DNA from: Jiangella muralis
GTDB taxonomy: Bacteria > Actinomycetota > Actinomycetes > Jiangellales > Jiangellaceae
DNA: 64,000 bases
Assembly: GCF_001270745.1 (NCBI RefSeq)
Contig: NZ_LFXL01000031.1
Coordinates: 1 to 64,000, forward strand
Direction of reading: 5' to 3'
The notes beneath the pieces were generated by a model. It was not told the DNA's origin and ran no database searches. It was given only the letters and a program-made list of their open reading frames with translations. Every line of letters starts with the position of its first letter. The first letter of the stretch is position 1. The translations under genes and the position numbers were made by a program. Positions 27,312 to 34,507 of this stretch are shown here, piece after piece.

Positions 27312-28687
27312 GCCGGCGCCGCCTCGATCGGGACCCACAGGGTGACGGCGAGCCCGCCGCCGTCCGCCGCCGCGACCTCGAGCCGGCCGCCGCAGGAGTC
27401 GAGGAACTCGGTGGCGATGGCCAGCCCCAGCCCGGCGCCGCGGGCGTTCTGGTGCTGCGGGCTGCGCCAGAACCGGTCGGCGACGTGCTCGATCTCGTCC
27501 GGCGCGAGACCCGGCCCGTGGTCGCGGACGGTGATCCGGGCGCGCTCCCCCGCCGCCTCGACCCGCACGTCGACGACGCTGCCGGGCGGCGCGAACTTCA
27601 GCGCGTTGTCGACGACGGCGTCCAGCGCGCTCTCGACGACGATGTCGTCCACCTCGCACCAGACCTCGGCGCGGGCGTCCAGCGCGACGGCGACACCGGC
27701 GTCGCGGGCCACTGGCCGCCACGCGTCCAGCCGGCCGCGTGCCAGCGCGCCCAGCTCGACCGGCGCGACCGCGCTCGGGGCGCCCTGGTCGCGGGCCAGC
27801 ACCAGCAGCGCCTCCAGGATCCGAGCCATCCGCCGGCCCTCCTCACGGACGTGGTCGACCTCCGTCGCCGCGGTGTCACCGAGTGCGAGCTGCAGGTCCT
27901 CGATCCGCAGCAGCAGCGCGTTGAGCGGGTTGCGCAGTTCGTGCGAGGCGTTCGAGACGAACTCCTGCTGCTTGTAGATGAGCTGCTCGACCTTCTCCGA
28001 CATGCCGTTGAACGCCGTCACGACGCGGCGCAGCTCCGGCGGGCCGGACGCGTCGGCGATGCGGGCGCCGACGTGGCCGTGCCAGATCTCCGTCATCGCG
28101 GCGTCGACCATGCGCACGGGCCGCAGCACCCAGTGCGCCAGCCGGCTGGCCAGCAGGACGCTGACCACCAGCGCCGCGAGGCCGCCGAGCAGCAGGACGC
28201 TCAGCTGCCGCCGATGCTGCTCAGCCAGCTGCCGGCTGTTCGACGACGTGACGACGGCGCCGAGCAGGTCGCCGCTGTCGAACACCGGCTCGGCCACCAG
28301 CAGCTCACCCGACGACCACGGCGACATCTCGTCCAGCGTGCTGTCCGAGCGGCCGGACAGCGCCGCGTCGACCGCCCGCTGCCGCGGCGACCCGGGATCG
28401 TCCAGGCGCAGCCCGTTGGTGGCCCAGATGCCGCCGGTGTTGTCGAGGACGGCGGCTTGGATGCCGTAGACGTCGCGGTAGCGGTCCAGCTCGCGGTCGA
28501 CCAGCTGCGGGTCGCCGGCCGCGAACGCCTGCCGGGCCGTCGCGACGAACAGGTTCGCGTCGGCCAGCCGGTCGAGGTAGAGCTGCTGGTGACCGGCGTC
28601 GGAGAGGCTGCGGGCGTAGGCGACGCCGAGCACCACGAGCAGCGCGGCCAGGGGGACGACGAGCACCGCGATCAGCCGGGCGCGCAC
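27308..28687 (-). CDS. Sensor histidine kinase with extracellular domain (GTG start)
   Basis: 459 residues. A membrane segment at about 5-25, an extracellular domain of ~130 residues, a second membrane segment (LLLGGLAALVVSVLLASRL) and a HAMP linker lead to the kinase core: phospho-acceptor His in SNASHELRNPL, N-box DNALKFAPPG, G1 DHGPGL and G2 GAGLGLAIA. It should respond to an outside signal and phosphorylate the regulator encoded 5 nt upstream. The GTG at 28687 is chosen because a membrane segment starts right after it; the frame stays open upstream over the regulator gene. It resembles kinases next to glutamate importers in streptomycetes (GluK-like), by position more than by proven sequence identity. 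Confidence 0.92.
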   Translation of the reverse strand: MRARLIAVLVVPLAALLVVLGVAYARSLSDAGHQQLYLDRLADANLFVATARQAFAAGDPQLVDRELDRYRDVYGIQAAVLDNTGGIWATNGLRLDDPGSPRQRAVDAALSGRSDSTLDEMSPWSSGELLVAEPVFDSGDLLGAVVTSSNSRQLAEQHRRQLSVLLLGGLAALVVSVLLASRLAHWVLRPVRMVDAAMTEIWHGHVGARIADASGPPELRRVVTAFNGMSEKVEQLIYKQQEFVSNASHELRNPLNALLLRIEDLQLALGDTAATEVDHVREEGRRMARILEALLVLARDQGAPSAVAPVELGALARGRLDAWRPVARDAGVAVALDARAEVWCEVDDIVVESALDAVVDNALKFAPPGSVVDVRVEAAGERARITVRDHGPGLAPDEIEHVADRFWRSPQHQNARGAGLGLAIATEFLDSCGGRLEVAAADGGGLAVTLWVPIEAAPA

Positions 28688-28692
28688 CGCGG

Positions 28693-29358
28693 CTACCGCG
28701 AGGCCAGGCGGTAGCCGACGCCGCGGACGGTCTCGATGACGTCGTCGGGGCCGAGCTTGCGCCGGATCGACGCGACGTGCACCTCCAGGCTGCGGCCCAG
28801 CCCGCGCCAACTGGTCTGCCACACCTCGCGCAGGATCCGCTCCCGGGGCAGCGCGACGCCCGGGTGCCGGGCCAGCAAGGCGATGACGTCGAACTCCTTC
28901 TTGGTCAGCGTGACCGGGCGCGAGCCCGCCTCGACCCGGCGCGCGGCGAGGTCGATGACGACGTCGCCCACCCGCACCAGCGCGCCGCCCGGGCCGGCCC
29001 GGGACCGGCCGCGCCGTTCGACGGCGCTCATCCGCGCGATCAGCTCGCGGACGTCGTACGGCTTGACCAGGTAGTCGTCGGCGCCCACCTGCAGGCCCTT
29101 GACCCGCGCGTTCACCTGCGAGCGCGCCGTCACCATGATGACCGGGACGTCGGACACCCGGCGGATGCGCCGACACAGCTCCAGGCCGTCGAGGTCGGGC
29201 AGCCCGAGGTCGAGCAGCACCATGTCGGTGCCGCTGTCGACGGCGCGCAGCGCGGCGGCCGCGTCCTCGGCCCGCACGGTGTCATAGCCGTGCCGGGTGA
29301 GCACCGCGGCCAGCGCCCCGGCCACGTGATTGTCGTCCTCGACCAGCACCACGCGCAT
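28693..29358 (-). CDS. OmpR-family response regulator
   Basis: 221 residues: receiver domain (1-120) with acidic pocket VEDD, phospho-acceptor Asp in VLLDLGLPDLDG, conserved Thr in MVTAR and Lys in VKPYD, then a winged-helix domain (LTKKEFDVIALLARHPG, LEVHVASIRRKLG, VRGVGYRL). The ATG at 29358 has AGGAGCG before it. First gene of the regulator-kinase-TAXI operon. OmpR-type regulators bind direct repeats about 11 bp apart, which is what is seen before both flanking M14 genes and gluA. Those are its candidate targets. Confidence 0.94.
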   Translation of the reverse strand: MRVVLVEDDNHVAGALAAVLTRHGYDTVRAEDAAAALRAVDSGTDMVLLDLGLPDLDGLELCRRIRRVSDVPVIMVTARSQVNARVKGLQVGADDYLVKPYDVRELIARMSAVERRGRSRAGPGGALVRVGDVVIDLAARRVEAGSRPVTLTKKEFDVIALLARHPGVALPRERILREVWQTSWRGLGRSLEVHVASIRRKLGPDDVIETVRGVGYRLASR

Positions 29359-29383
29359 GGGCTCACGCTCCTGGCTCGGGGGC

Positions 29384-29408
29384 GATATGCGGCAAATACT
29401 GCCATATC
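29384..29408. promoter_or_regulatory. Inverted repeat upstream of the response regulator
   Basis: GATATG (29384-29389) and CATATC (29403-29408) flank 13 nt, in an AT-rich patch 26-50 nt before the regulator start. Could be an operator or part of the promoter. Confidence 0.35.
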
Positions 29409-29437
29409 ACACGCCACCTGACAGTGGCCGTGACAGA

Positions 29438-29476
29438 GCTGGACGCCGCCGAGCTGCGGTCTCGGCGGCGTCCAGC
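29438..29476 (-). terminator. Strong hairpin terminator after M14 peptidase 2
   Basis: Perfect 16-bp stem: GCTGGACGCCGCCGAG (29438-29453) with its complement at 29461-29476, 7-nt loop. It begins 14 nt after the peptidase stop and insulates the regulator operon downstream. Confidence 0.8.
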
Positions 29477-29490
29477 GACTCAGTGGATGA

Positions 29491-30951
29491 CTAGCCCACG
29501 TTCGACTGCGTCGCCGACCGGACGATGGCGCCGCCCTCGCGGCCGGACAGCACGCCGTCAGCGCGCAGTTCGTTCACCACCGCGGTGACGTGCCGGACGA
29601 ACTGGCCGTGGTTGCGCCACTCGGCGTCCTCCTGGATCCGGTTGTTGACGGTGCAGCCGTCGGCCAGCGTCGCGTTCGGCACGCCGCTGTCCACGTCGCC
29701 GACGACCACGGTGCCGCGCAGGTCCGGGTACTCCCGCCGCGCCTCGACGATCGGGTAGCGCGCGTCGGCGTCGAACAGCAGCGGGACGATCGGCCGGGCC
29801 TCCTGCGCCATCGGGACGAAGCCGCGGCCCGAGTCGTAGTCGTCGACGCGGAACAGGTCGCGGTGCAGCTCCGTCGCGGCCAGTTGCTCATCGGTGAGGA
29901 CGTACGCACAGGCGGCCGGCGACAGGATCTCCTCCGGCGCCGGCGGGCGGTTGTCCTGTCCACCCCAGAACACCGGCGCGGCCGACGCGCCCTTCACCAG
30001 CTCGTTCGCCCGCGCCGCGTCGATCGCCGCCTGCACCTCGTCGCCGTTCTCGATGGCGAAGTCCAGCGTCGAGTAGAAACCGAGCTCCTGCATCCGGACC
30101 CGCTCCAGCGGCGGGTTGGCCGTGCTGCTCTCCGTCAGCAGGCCGACGCCGCCGCGCAGCCCCGCGACGTTGCGGAAGATCCGCTCGTCGCCCTCGGTGT
30201 TCGACGTGTACCAGTCGACGACGTAGTCCTCGTCCTCCAGCACGTCCCGCATGCTCTGCGCCAGCTCGCCGGAGAGCGCCCGCAGCGGGTCGTCGACGTT
30301 CAGGTTGCGCGGCCACAGCATCGCGAAGTCCAGCGTCCGCGAGCCCATCTCGTGCGCGTCCCACGAGATCGTCGGCCGGACGTCGCGCAGCACGCCGCCC
30401 ATCGCCTGCGACTCCAGCTCTTCCAGATAGTGGTGGTCGCGGTTGATGTCGGTGCCGTTCGAATTGCCGCGGGTGTTCGCCTCGCGGCCGTCCGGGTTCG
30501 CCGTCGGCACCACCAGCACCGTCGTCGTCCGCAGGAACTCCAGCAGCTCCGGGTCGTCGGTGAGGGCGAGGTCGCGGATCTCCTGCAGGCACATCTCCCG
30601 CGGCGCCGGCTCGTTCCCGTGCTGGCTGCAGACGATGAACACCGTCTTCTCGCCGTCCAGCTCGTCCACCGGCGGCGGCGCCGGGTTGCCGATGCGGGCC
30701 AGGTGCAGCGGGCGGCCCTGCAGCGTGGCGCCGATCGGCTCGATCTCCAGCCGGTCCGTCAGCGCGTCGAGTTGCTCCAGATAGGCCTGTTCCTCGGCGA
30801 ACGTCGTCCAGCTCGTGCCGTCGCGCAGTTCGAACCCGGTCCGCGGCGGCTCCTCGGCCGCCGTCGCCGCGGTGGCCGGCAACGCCGCCGTCGTCGCCAC
30901 CACCGTCAGCCCGGCCAGGGCCGCGCACACGCGGCCACGTCTCGTCGTCAT
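29491..30951 (-). CDS. Secreted M14-family zinc carboxypeptidase, short form
   Basis: 486 residues with a signal peptide (LAGLTVVATTAALPATAATA). The M14 core has zinc ligands His111 and Glu114 in QHGNE, His200 in WDAHEMG, and the catalytic Glu274 in LLTESS; VPTANPDGRE and DINRDH are further family marks. It should release amino acids from external peptides. The ATG at 30951 has GAGGAGG before it. Upstream it carries the same two regulatory blocks as M14 peptidase 1, and it is divergent from gluABCD. No beta-domain tail is present, unlike peptidase 1. Confidence 0.9.
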   Translation of the reverse strand: MTTRRGRVCAALAGLTVVATTAALPATAATAAEEPPRTGFELRDGTSWTTFAEEQAYLEQLDALTDRLEIEPIGATLQGRPLHLARIGNPAPPPVDELDGEKTVFIVCSQHGNEPAPREMCLQEIRDLALTDDPELLEFLRTTTVLVVPTANPDGREANTRGNSNGTDINRDHHYLEELESQAMGGVLRDVRPTISWDAHEMGSRTLDFAMLWPRNLNVDDPLRALSGELAQSMRDVLEDEDYVVDWYTSNTEGDERIFRNVAGLRGGVGLLTESSTANPPLERVRMQELGFYSTLDFAIENGDEVQAAIDAARANELVKGASAAPVFWGGQDNRPPAPEEILSPAACAYVLTDEQLAATELHRDLFRVDDYDSGRGFVPMAQEARPIVPLLFDADARYPIVEARREYPDLRGTVVVGDVDSGVPNATLADGCTVNNRIQEDAEWRNHGQFVRHVTAVVNELRADGVLSGREGGAIVRSATQSNVG

Positions 30952-30988
30952 GGAAACCTCCTCGATGGGGCTGTCCCCGCACCCGCAT

Positions 30989-31039
30989 GCAAGCAGCGCC
31001 AGGACGCGGGGTGAACCCGTGTTGAGCAGGTGCTGAGGT
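30989..31039 (-). promoter_or_regulatory. Shared regulatory element of M14 peptidase 2
   Basis: Plus-strand reading: GCAAGCAGC at 30989-30997, then TTGAGCA at 31022-31028 and CTGAGGT at 31033-31039, 11 bp apart. The 24-nt gap between block and repeats is identical to that before peptidase 1. Confidence 0.6.
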
Positions 31040-31058
31040 TCCGGCGCCTACGCGAGCA

Positions 31059-31097
31059 GTCACGCGGGCAGTCACCAGTTCGTTACCAAGAGGTGAC
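31059..31097 (+). promoter_or_regulatory. GTNAC repeat array (AfsQ1/GlnR-type box) before gluA
   Basis: GTCAC (31059), GTCAC (31071), GTTAC (31082) and GTGAC (31093). The last three are 11 bp apart, giving GTNAC-N6-GTNAC-N6-GTNAC. This is the form of AfsQ1 sites in Streptomyces and is close to GlnR boxes; both control nitrogen and glutamate genes. Confidence 0.6.
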
Positions 31098-31191
31098 CTC
31101 AACCGCAGCTCAAAGGGCATGACAGGCGGTCTTCTCCCCCATACCGTTGACGCTTGTCCCGGGATCGTCGTGAAGGTGGTGGTGTGAGTCC

Positions 31192-31947
31192 ATGAGCGTC
31201 GAGACGGCCGGCGGGCCGCTGGTCGAGTTGCGCGGCGTCAACAAGTACTTCGGCGCGCTGCACGTGCTGCGCGACATCGACCTCAGCGTCGCCCGCGGCG
31301 AGGTGGTCGTCGTCATCGGGCCGTCCGGTTCGGGCAAGTCGACGCTGTGCCGAACCATCAACCGCCTGGAGACCATCGACTCCGGCACCATCGCCGTCGA
31401 CGGCCGGCCACTGCCGGCCGAAGGCAAGGCGCTGGCCCGGCTGCGCGCCGACGTCGGCATGGTGTTCCAGGCGTTCAACCTGTTCGCGCACAAGACGGTG
31501 CTGCAGAACGTCACGCTGGGCCCCGTCAAGGCCAAGGGCGTCAAGAAGTCCGAGGCGGAGAAGACGGCCATGGAGCTGCTCGAGCGCGTCGGCGTCGCCG
31601 ACCAGGCCAGGAAGCTGCCCGCGCAGCTGTCCGGCGGCCAGCAGCAGCGCGTCGCCATCGCCCGGGCACTGGCCATGAAGCCCAAGGTCATGCTGTTCGA
31701 CGAGCCCACCTCCGCACTCGACCCCGAGATGATCAAGGAGGTGCTCGACGTCATGACGGCCCTCGCCCACGACGGGATGACGATGATCGTCGTCACCCAC
31801 GAGATGGGCTTCGCCCGGCGCGCGGCCAACCGCGTCATCTTCATGGACGCCGGCAGCATCGTCGAAGAGGCCACCCCGGAGGAGTTCTTCACGAACGCCC
31901 AGAGCGACCGGGCCCGCGACTTCCTCAGCAAGATCCTGACTCACTGA
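31192..31947 (+). CDS. gluA: Glutamate-type amino acid ABC importer ATPase
   Basis: 251 residues; energises polar amino acid uptake. Walker [11 protein letters not shown]-loop MVFQAFNLF, signature LSGGQQQR, Walker [13 protein letters not shown] and switch His in VTHEMGF are all present, in the spacing of the GlnQ/GluA group. The ATG at 31192 lies after GTGGTGGTGTGAG, a modest ribosome site. First gene of gluABCD. In many actinobacteria this operon sits by recX, as it does here. A GTNAC array upstream suggests nitrogen-linked control. Confidence 0.93.
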   Translation: MSVETAGGPLVELRGVNKYFGALHVLRDIDLSVARGEVVVVIGPSGSGKSTLCRTINRLETIDSGTIAVDGRPLPAEGKALARLRADVGMVFQAFNLFAHKTVLQNVTLGPVKAKGVKKSEAEKTAMELLERVGVADQARKLPAQLSGGQQQRVAIARALAMKPKVMLFDEPTSALDPEMIKEVLDVMTALAHDGMTMIVVTHEMGFARRAANRVIFMDAGSIVEEATPEEFFTNAQSDRARDFLSKILTH

Positions 31948-31975
31948 ACGTCGAAGTAACCAGAGGAGAAACACC

Positions 31976-32872
31976 ATGCGTACCACCCGACCCAGACTGC
32001 GCCGCTTCGGCGCGCTGGCCGCGACGGCGCTGGCGGCGTCGCTCGTCCTGGCCGCCTGCGGCGACGACGACGGCGACGACGGCGGCAGCGGCTCCGAGCC
32101 CACCGCCGACGCCGCCGACTTCCCCGAAGGCAGCACGATGGCCGAACTCGCCGAGGCCGGCGAGATCACCGTCGGCACCAAGTTCGACCAGCCGCTGTTC
32201 GGCCTGGTCGGCCCCGACGGCACCCCGGTCGGCTTCGACGTCGAGATCGCCAAGATGATCGCCGGCGAGCTCGGCATCAGCGAAGACAACATCAATTGGG
32301 TCGAGACGGTCTCGGCCAACCGCGAGCCGTTCATCGAGGACGGCCAGGTCGACATCGTCGTGGCCACCTACACGATCAACGACGAGCGCAAGCAGCTCGT
32401 CGACTTCGCCGGCCCGTACTTCAACGCCGGCCAGACGATCATGGTGCTCGAGTCGAACAGCGACATCAACGGCCCCGACGACCTCGCCGGCCGCAACGTC
32501 TGCTCGGTCGAGGGCTCCACGCCGGCCGAGAACATCCGCACCAACTACCCGGAGGCGGTGCTGTTCCCGACCGGCGCCTACTCCGACTGCCTCGAGCCGC
32601 TGCGCAACGGCCAGGTCGACGCCGTCACCACCGACAACGTCATCCTGTCCGGCTTCGTCGACCAGAACCCGGGCGAGTTCAAGCTGGTCGGTGACACCTT
32701 CACGGAGGAGCCGTACGGCATCGGCCTCGCGCTCGGCGACACCGAGTTCCGCAACTGGATCAACGACGTCCTCGAGGCCTCCTACGAGGACGGCCGCTGG
32801 GCGGAGGCGTGGGAGGAGACCGCGGGCGCGGTCCTCGAGACGCCGGACCCGCCGCAGGTCGACCGCTACTGA
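31976..32872 (+). CDS. gluB: Glutamate-binding lipoprotein
   Basis: 298 residues. Lipobox LAAC within SLVLAACGDDDG anchors it to the membrane. The type 3 solute-binding fold shows TVGTKFDQPLFG, VGFDVEIAKMIAGELGI, and the ligand-site stretch DIVVATYTINDERKQLVDFAGPY-like text (given in parts: ATYTINDERK, VDFAGPYF), as in GluB/GlnH. The ATG at 31976 follows AGAGGAGAAA. A 12-bp hairpin just downstream separates it from the permease genes, which would favour high expression of the binding protein. Confidence 0.93.
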   Translation: MRTTRPRLRRFGALAATALAASLVLAACGDDDGDDGGSGSEPTADAADFPEGSTMAELAEAGEITVGTKFDQPLFGLVGPDGTPVGFDVEIAKMIAGELGISEDNINWVETVSANREPFIEDGQVDIVVATYTINDERKQLVDFAGPYFNAGQTIMVLESNSDINGPDDLAGRNVCSVEGSTPAENIRTNYPEAVLFPTGAYSDCLEPLRNGQVDAVTTDNVILSGFVDQNPGEFKLVGDTFTEEPYGIGLALGDTEFRNWINDVLEASYEDGRWAEAWEETAGAVLETPDPPQVDRY

Positions 32873-32887
32873 CGGCCCGCATCGGAC

Positions 32888-32916
32888 GGACCGCCGCCAC
32901 CAGCTGGCGGCGGTCC
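32888..32916 (+). terminator. Internal hairpin between gluB and gluC
   Basis: Perfect 12-bp stem GGACCGCCGCCA (32888-32899) with 32905-32916, 5-nt loop, followed by TTCCGTTCTG. Likely a partial terminator or 3'-end stabiliser inside the operon. Confidence 0.7.
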
Positions 32917-32954
32917 TTCCGTTCTGAGTCCGACCGTCCGAGAAGGGCTGCCTG

Positions 32955-33605
32955 ATGGACACCGTGATCGACGAGCTCCCGCTCTACTGGGACGGGTTCA
33001 CCACCACACTCGCGCTCACCCTGCTGTCCGCCGTCATCGCGCTGGTGGTGGGGACGATCCTCGGCGCCTTCCGGGTGTCGCCGGTCCCGACGTTGCGCTG
33101 GTTCGGCACCGTGTACGTCGAGATCGTGCGGAACACCCCGCTCACCCTGGTCTTCATCTTCTTCGTGTTCGTGGCGCCGCAGCTGGGCTGGACGCCGTCG
33201 GGCTTCTTCGCCCCCGCCGTGGTGGCGCTGTCGGTGTACACGGCGGCGTTCGTCTGCGAGGCGGTGCGGTCGGGCATCAACAGTGTCGGACTGGGCCAGG
33301 CCGAGGCCTCGCGCGCCATCGGCCTGACGTTCCCGCAGACGCTGCAGCTCATCGTGCTGCCGCAGGCGTTCCGCACCGTCATCCCGCCGCTGATCAACAT
33401 CTTCATCGCGCTGACCAAGAACAGCTCCGTCGCCGGCGGATTCTTCGTCGCCGAGCTGTTCGGCGTCGGCAAGCAGCTGGCCAACGCGCACCCGACTGAC
33501 GTCATCGCCGTCCTGCTGGGCGTCGCGGCCTGCTATCTGGTCATCACCATCCCGGCCGGAATCTTCGCCGGCTACGTCGAGCGGAAGGTGGCGTTCGCCC
33601 GATGA
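32955..33605 (+). CDS. gluC: Glutamate ABC importer permease 1
   Basis: 216 residues with about five membrane segments. The His/Glu/Gln permease signature is seen in VEIVRNTPLTLVFIFF and in the coupling loop GLGQAEASRAIGLTFPQTLQLIVLPQAFR. The ATG at 32955 has AGAAGGG upstream. Its stop overlaps the start of gluD by 4 nt. It forms a heterodimeric membrane channel with GluD. Confidence 0.93.
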   Translation: MDTVIDELPLYWDGFTTTLALTLLSAVIALVVGTILGAFRVSPVPTLRWFGTVYVEIVRNTPLTLVFIFFVFVAPQLGWTPSGFFAPAVVALSVYTAAFVCEAVRSGINSVGLGQAEASRAIGLTFPQTLQLIVLPQAFRTVIPPLINIFIALTKNSSVAGGFFVAELFGVGKQLANAHPTDVIAVLLGVAACYLVITIPAGIFAGYVERKVAFAR

Positions 33606-34480
33606 GTTCTATCCTGTACGACGCCCCCGGGCCCCGCACCCGGCGCCGGACGACGATCTACTCGATCCTCGGCGCCCTGTTCGTGCTCGGTCTGCTGTAC
33701 TTGGCCTACCGGCAGCTCGACTCGCGCGACCAGTGGGACCCGGAGCGCTGGCAGGTCTTCACCGATCCGCCGCTCGGCCAGAGCGCCAACGACGTGTGGA
33801 CGTCACTGCTCATCGACGGCCTCGGCGCGACGCTGCGGGCGGCCGGCATCGGCGCCGTCTTCGCCCTGGCCATCGGCGTGCTACTGGCGGTGCTGCGGAT
33901 GTCGGGGACGCGGTGGGTGCGCTGGCCCGTCACGACCGTCATCGAGTTCTTCCGCGGCCTGCCGGTCGTGCTGCTGATGTTCTTCGGCGTCATCGCGATC
34001 GGCCTGCCGATCTTCTGGGGCGTCGTGTTCGGGCTGGTCATCTACAACAGCGCGATCTTCGCCGAGATCCTGCGGGCCGGCATCGTGTCGCTGCCGAAGG
34101 GGCAGTCCGAGGCCAGCTACGCGATCGGGCTGAGCCGCTGGCAGACGCTGTTCACCGTCCTACTCCCCCAGGCCGTGCGCCGCATGCTGCCGTCGCTGGT
34201 CAGCCAGCTGGTCGTGCTGCTGAAGGACACGTCGCTCGGGTTCATCATCGGCTACGCGGAGCTGCTGCGCCGCATCCAGCTGAACACGCAGTTCTTCGGG
34301 CAGAAGTACTGGTTCCAGTTCTTCGTGGTGGGCGCGGCCATCTACATCACCGTCAACTTCACCCTGTCGCGAGTGGCGGTCTACCTGGAGCGCCGGGGCA
34401 CGAAGAAGGCGGCCGGCGGAGTGGCGAAGGCCGACGACGCGGCCATCGGCGGCACCACCGCCACCGGCGTCTCCATGTGA
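33602..34480 (+). CDS. gluD: Glutamate ABC importer permease 2
   Basis: 292 residues with an N-terminal membrane segment, then the permease core: VIEFFRGLPVVLLMFF, and the coupling loop KGQSEASYAIGLSRWQTL followed by LLPQAVRRMLPSL. The C-terminus has a basic, Ala-rich cytosolic tail. Translation is coupled to gluC by ATGA. The stop codon itself is the first part of a 28-nt palindrome that ends the operon. Confidence 0.93.
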   Translation: MSSILYDAPGPRTRRRTTIYSILGALFVLGLLYLAYRQLDSRDQWDPERWQVFTDPPLGQSANDVWTSLLIDGLGATLRAAGIGAVFALAIGVLLAVLRMSGTRWVRWPVTTVIEFFRGLPVVLLMFFGVIAIGLPIFWGVVFGLVIYNSAIFAEILRAGIVSLPKGQSEASYAIGLSRWQTLFTVLLPQAVRRMLPSLVSQLVVLLKDTSLGFIIGYAELLRRIQLNTQFFGQKYWFQFFVVGAAIYITVNFTLSRVAVYLERRGTKKAAGGVAKADDAAIGGTTATGVSM

Positions 34481-34505
34481 CGGCGTCCCGGCCGGGACGC
34501 CGTCA
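34478..34505. terminator. Perfect bidirectional terminator between gluD and rny
   Basis: A perfect 28-nt palindrome, TGACGGCGTCCCGG and its complement, with no unpaired loop. It includes the gluD stop codon and lies 2 nt outside the rny stop, serving both convergent genes. Confidence 0.8.
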
Positions 34506-34507
34506 GC

